A stretch of DNA of 56,031 nucleotides. It comes from Bacteroidota bacterium (lineage in GTDB: Bacteria; Bacteroidota; Bacteroidia; Flavobacteriales; Schleiferiaceae). Location of the stretch: assembly GCA_003045865.1 (NCBI GenBank), contig PZPB01000011.1:1-56031 (forward strand), in the 5' to 3' direction. Shown one piece after another: positions 53,172 to 56,031 of the stretch. The notes beneath the pieces are model-generated. The model was not told where the DNA came from. It made no database searches and saw only the letters and a list, made by a program, of their open reading frames with translations. The stretch's first letter is position 1. The number at the start of each line of letters is the position of its first letter. A program made the translations under genes and the position numbers.

Positions 53172-53874
53172 CAAGATAAAAAAGAAATTGAAGCTGCCAT
53201 TCCATAAGGGATACAGCCTCATCTAGTCAAATAACTTTTAGTACTTAAAACTATTAGCTGCCAAACAAGGTGAAACTTGCTAACTGTACTTTATACACTT
53301 AGGTGACCACACATCAAAAGTTAGCGCTTAGATTGCTTGTTAAAGCCTTCTCTTTCAGGGATTTAAAAATTTCAGGCCAATTGATGATTTTATGCGTCTT
53401 AACTCTCTAAGGGCCAGTTGTTTCTTATTTTCTCACCAGTTAATGTTCGAATGAAAATCCCTAAAAAACACATCGCCCTGAGTTTAATCGTCTTTTAAAG
53501 TCTCGCTTCTTGCCGAAGCTTAGAGCTAAAATTTGAAAGGGAAAAGACACGTTTTCATTAAGCCGGCTACCTATAAAAGATGAAGGTCGCTGAAGAATGG
53601 TAAGGGTCGCTAGGGTTTATTTTCTACTCAAGCAACAAAGCTAGGATTATACAGGCTGGGCCATTTACCTCTTAATCTCAGGGCTGGCATTAGCCCTTAA
53701 CACTCTACCGAAAAACCAATAAAACGGTATTAGCAGCCATTGCTTGATTAGCGCAATGTTGCCTAACTTGCTCGAGGTAGCATGGCAAAGATGCGGCACT
53801 AGCAAAGCGAAAGCATTATTTCTGTGACGGTAATCGCAGAATAACCATCTGAACCTGAGCTCCGATTTTAAAAC
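53172..53874. other. Intergenic region without an intact gene
   Basis: About 700 bp between the susC promoter and gatC. Neither strand has a reading frame of convincing length or composition, and no tRNA-like or terminator-like fold stood out. The only gene-like trace is a short lipoprotein-like start at 53451. It may be the remains of a gene lost at the edge of the PUL. Confidence 0.5.
53451..53561 (+). pseudogene. Possible remnant of a lipoprotein gene
   Basis: ATG 53451 encodes MKIPKKHIALSLIVF, then a stop (53496-53498). The same frame continues SLASCRSLELKFEREK to another stop at 53559. Reading through the first stop gives a plausible lipoprotein signal with lipobox LASC. This suggests a decayed lipoprotein gene, but the stretch is short and could be chance. 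Confidence 0.2.
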
Positions 53875-54171
53875 CTAATCTTCGCGCTTGAGCACCTTAG
53901 GAACACGGAAGTAATCGCTATCCTTGGCGGGAGAATTTCGCAAAGCATCTTCCTTACTAATGTTCTGCTCTACCTTGTCGGCCCGCATAATATTGCGATC
54001 TTCATTCAAGTAAACAAGGGGCTCCACTCCCTCTAAGTCGAGTTCATTAATCTTATCCACGAAGCCTAGGATTTTATCCATATCGGCCTGCATGCTTAAT
54101 TTTTCCTCTTCCGAAAACTCAAGTCGCGCTAAGTGGGCTAATTTTTCAACTTCTTCTTTGGAAATTTTCAT
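53875..54171 (-). CDS. gatC: Asp/Glu-tRNA amidotransferase subunit C
   Basis: A 98-residue protein with the GatC pattern: EEVEKLAHLARLEFSEEEKL, ILGFVDKINELDLEGVEPL, and the C-terminal RNSPAKDSDYFRVPKVL. It stabilises the GatAB amidotransferase that converts Glu-tRNA(Gln) or Asp-tRNA(Asn) to the amide forms. It starts 3 bp after the acyltransferase stop, so the two are cotranscribed. No gatA or gatB lies in the window. Confidence 0.95.
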   Translation of the reverse strand: MKISKEEVEKLAHLARLEFSEEEKLSMQADMDKILGFVDKINELDLEGVEPLVYLNEDRNIMRADKVEQNISKEDALRNSPAKDSDYFRVPKVLKRED

Positions 54172-54174
54172 AAT

Positions 54175-54921
54175 CTATAGAGAATTAGGAGGATCTTGTA
54201 AAGTTTGCAAAATTAACTGATAACAGTCCTCTTTCAAGGTATTTGCCACGGCTTTTTTATCGCCTTCACCCGGCACCAAAAATGGATGCACTTCTACCTT
54301 AAGTTTTCCGGGCTTACCGCGAAAGATATCATAAGGCAGCAAACGCTTGCAATCGTAAAATGTAGCAGGAATAATCGTTATCTGATTATCTACAGCTAGG
54401 CGAAAAGCGCCCGACTTAAACGGTGCAAGGATTATATCCGCACGAGGCGCCATGCCCTCGGGATAAATACAAACACCTAAGCCTTCTTTTAACTTTTCAC
54501 CGGCTGCATCAAAAGATTTACCTCGACTAGCTAAACTAGAGCGATCTACTAAAATATTGGTGCGACGGTAAAAATATCCGAAAATGGGAAGCTTCGAAAG
54601 TTCTGCTTTGCCAATAAATAAAAAGGGAAAAGGGAAAATAGCGAAGGTTACCATAATGTCCAACATGCTGGTATGATTAGCACAAATGATATACTGCCCA
54701 TCTGCCTTGGGCTTTTCATGCCACTTAACGGAAATGCGGTAACCACAGAGAAACAGAACCAAACGCGCCCAAATTTTCGCATAATAAAAGAAGCGCTTGT
54801 AAGTCTTGGGACTGAGCGAACTAATAAAAATAAAGGGGAATAAAAGCACGATAGCAATAAAAACTGCCAGGTAAAACCACACACGAAATAACGGTGCAAA
54901 AATGAAGCGTAAATTTTCCAC
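54175..54921 (-). CDS. Lysophospholipid acyltransferase (PlsC family)
   Basis: A 248-residue membrane-associated protein with an N-terminal hydrophobic segment (FYLAVFIAIVLLFPFIFISS). The acyltransferase motifs are ICANHTSMLDIMV (Hx4D catalytic dyad), FIGKAELSKLPIFGYFYRR and YPEGMAPRADIILAPFKSGA. It probably adds the second fatty acid to 1-acylglycerol-3-phosphate in phospholipid synthesis, at the inner membrane; another lysolipid acceptor is possible. It is upstream of and cotranscribed with gatC. Confidence 0.9.
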   Translation of the reverse strand: MENLRFIFAPLFRVWFYLAVFIAIVLLFPFIFISSLSPKTYKRFFYYAKIWARLVLFLCGYRISVKWHEKPKADGQYIICANHTSMLDIMVTFAIFPFPFLFIGKAELSKLPIFGYFYRRTNILVDRSSLASRGKSFDAAGEKLKEGLGVCIYPEGMAPRADIILAPFKSGAFRLAVDNQITIIPATFYDCKRLLPYDIFRGKPGKLKVEVHPFLVPGEGDKKAVANTLKEDCYQLILQTLQDPPNSL

Positions 54922-54965
54922 CGCGCTAAATTAAGATAATGACCGTATTTTGTGCTTAGCCTTTA

Positions 54966-54973
54966 TACTTTTG
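54966..54973 (+). promoter_or_regulatory. Promoter -7 box of trpS
   Basis: TACTTTTG matches TAnnTTTG, 19 bp before the ATG at 54993. Confidence 0.55.
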
Positions 54974-54992
54974 TGCAAAATATTTAAAAACC

Positions 54993-55964
54993 ATGGCGCG
55001 CATTTTAACAGGCATACAAAGTAGTGGCACTCCTCACTTAGGAAACGCACTAGGGGCGATTGAGCCAGGCATTGAACTTTCGCAAAAAAAGGAGGCCGAG
55101 TCTTTTTTCTTTATTGCAGATTTACACTCTCTCACTTCCTTAAAAGACCGAGAAAAAAGGCAAGAAAGTGTAAATGCCGTTGCTGCCGCTTGGCTAGCTT
55201 TAGGTTTTGATGCCCATCGCAATTTCTTTTACCGCCAAAGTGATATCCCCGCCGTGTGCGAGTTAAACTGGTATTTAAACTGTTTCACACCCTTCCCCAT
55301 GTTGGCCAACGCGCATAGCTTTAAAGATAAAAGCGACCGCCTAGCCAATGTAAATGCTGGCCTTTTCACCTACCCCGTGCTTATGGCAGCGGATATTCTC
55401 TTATACGACGCCGACTTTGTACCCGTGGGTAAAGATCAGCAGCAACATTTAGAAATGACACGCGATATTGCTGGCGCTCTGAATCGTGGTGTGGGTGCCG
55501 AAATCCTTAAACTGCCCGAATCGGTAATTCGCGAAGACGTTAAAACCGTTCCCGGCACCGACGGACAAAAGATGAGTAAAAGTTACGGCAATACCATTGA
55601 TATTTTTTCTCCCGCCAAGGTTTTAAAAAAGCAAGTAATGGGCATTGTCACCGATAGCAAGGGCATGGACGAGCCTAAAGACCCCGATAGCTGTAATGTT
55701 TTTGCACTCTACTCGCTTCTCGCTTCCGCAGATGGGATTGGTCAAATGCGCGAAAACTATGTCACGCCAAGTTATGGTTATGGTCACGCCAAGAAGGAAT
55801 TACTAAACCTCATTAACGAAAAATACGGTGCAGCCCGAGAAAAATATGACCTCCTTACCGCCAAGCCTCAGCTTATTGAAGAGCAGCTTGTTGCAGGTGC
55901 TGAAAAGGTTAGACCCATTGCTCATGAAGTATTGAGTCGTGTGAAAAATGCTTTGGGATATTAA
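54993..55964 (+). CDS. trpS: Tryptophanyl-tRNA synthetase
   Basis: A 323-residue class I aminoacyl-tRNA synthetase. The HIGH-type motif is in GIQSSGTPHLGNALGAIEPG, followed by FFFIADLHSLTSLKD, MAADILLYDADFVPVGKDQQ and the KMSKS loop in TDGQKMSKSYGNTIDIF. It charges tRNA-Trp in the cytoplasm. Normal length, own promoter upstream and a terminator downstream. Confidence 0.96.
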   Translation: MARILTGIQSSGTPHLGNALGAIEPGIELSQKKEAESFFFIADLHSLTSLKDREKRQESVNAVAAAWLALGFDAHRNFFYRQSDIPAVCELNWYLNCFTPFPMLANAHSFKDKSDRLANVNAGLFTYPVLMAADILLYDADFVPVGKDQQQHLEMTRDIAGALNRGVGAEILKLPESVIREDVKTVPGTDGQKMSKSYGNTIDIFSPAKVLKKQVMGIVTDSKGMDEPKDPDSCNVFALYSLLASADGIGQMRENYVTPSYGYGHAKKELLNLINEKYGAAREKYDLLTAKPQLIEEQLVAGAEKVRPIAHEVLSRVKNALGY

Positions 55965-55987
55965 TCTAAGATTTCACCTAAGTTCAT

Positions 55988-56020
55988 AAAAAAAGGCGCC
56001 CATTGAGGCGCCTTTCTTGT
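55988..56020 (+). terminator. Rho-independent terminator of trpS
   Basis: AAAGGCGCC, loop CATTGA, GGCGCCTTT, followed by a T-rich stretch. It lies 28 bp past the trpS stop and could serve both strands. Confidence 0.88.
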
Positions 56021-56031
56021 TTATAGCTAAT

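Overview
The window looks like chromosomal DNA of a Bacteroidota bacterium, most likely a marine member of the Flavobacteriales. The signs are TonB-dependent receptors with carboxypeptidase-like N-terminal domains, a SusC/SusD pair, type IX secretion (T9SS) C-terminal sorting domains, GLPGLI and HU-CCDC81/SPOR proteins, and many promoters with the Bacteroidota -7 box TAnnTTTG. No rRNA or tRNA gene, CRISPR array, transposase or integrase was seen. The species cannot be named from the sequence.

Layout. (1) 1-690: an integron-like gene cassette, a DUF805 membrane protein gene bounded by 58-bp direct repeats with an attC-like inverted repeat. (2) 937-2767, minus strand: DinB-like protein, menB and a short ssb. 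(3) 2937-3998: a glycosyltransferase. (4) 4099-9239, plus strand: soluble histidine kinase, ECF sigma factor, small zinc-finger anti-sigma factor, then a PH-like membrane protein, an OB-fold protein, YceI, a peroxiredoxin-like protein and an overlapping pair of uncharacterised genes. (5) 9300-13026: AddB-like PD-(D/E)XK nuclease and threonine dehydratase, followed by a roughly 163-bp tandem duplication. (6) 13428-20692, minus strand: a flavoprotein broken by a frameshift in a 10-A run, rlmA, a TonB-dependent receptor with a GLPGLI protein, a single-domain response regulator and dprA. (7) 20798-26859: HU/SPOR protein, thioesterase, two small-family membrane proteins, purD and gdhA.

(8) 27241-53042 is the most notable part: a polysaccharide utilization locus (PUL) that I read as a beta-1,3-glucan (laminarin) system. 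A plus-strand operon of eight genes (29657-45832) encodes a NUDIX-type transcription factor, a sodium:solute symporter, an MFS sugar porter, and GH16, GH30, GH149-like, GH81 and GH17 enzymes. A convergent minus-strand operon (53042-45847) encodes SusC, SusD, a PKD-containing surface glycan-binding lipoprotein and a second GH16. Divergent from the regulator gene is a T9SS-secreted, enzyme-less protein with three copies of a roughly 160-residue module that also ends the PKD lipoprotein.

Proposed flow: surface or secreted GH16, GH17 and GH81 cut beta-1,3 chains and GH30 removes beta-1,6 branches. The triple-module protein and the PKD lipoprotein hold the glucan at the surface, and SusCD imports oligosaccharides. 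In the cytoplasm the signal-less GH149-like phosphorylase would yield glucose-1-phosphate, while free glucose or short products enter by the SSS or MFS carriers. The NUDIX regulator has a degenerate Nudix box, and a perfect palindrome lies where its own -33 element should be, suggesting autoregulation.

(9) 53172-53874 has no intact gene. (10) 53875-55964 holds gatC, an acyltransferase and trpS.
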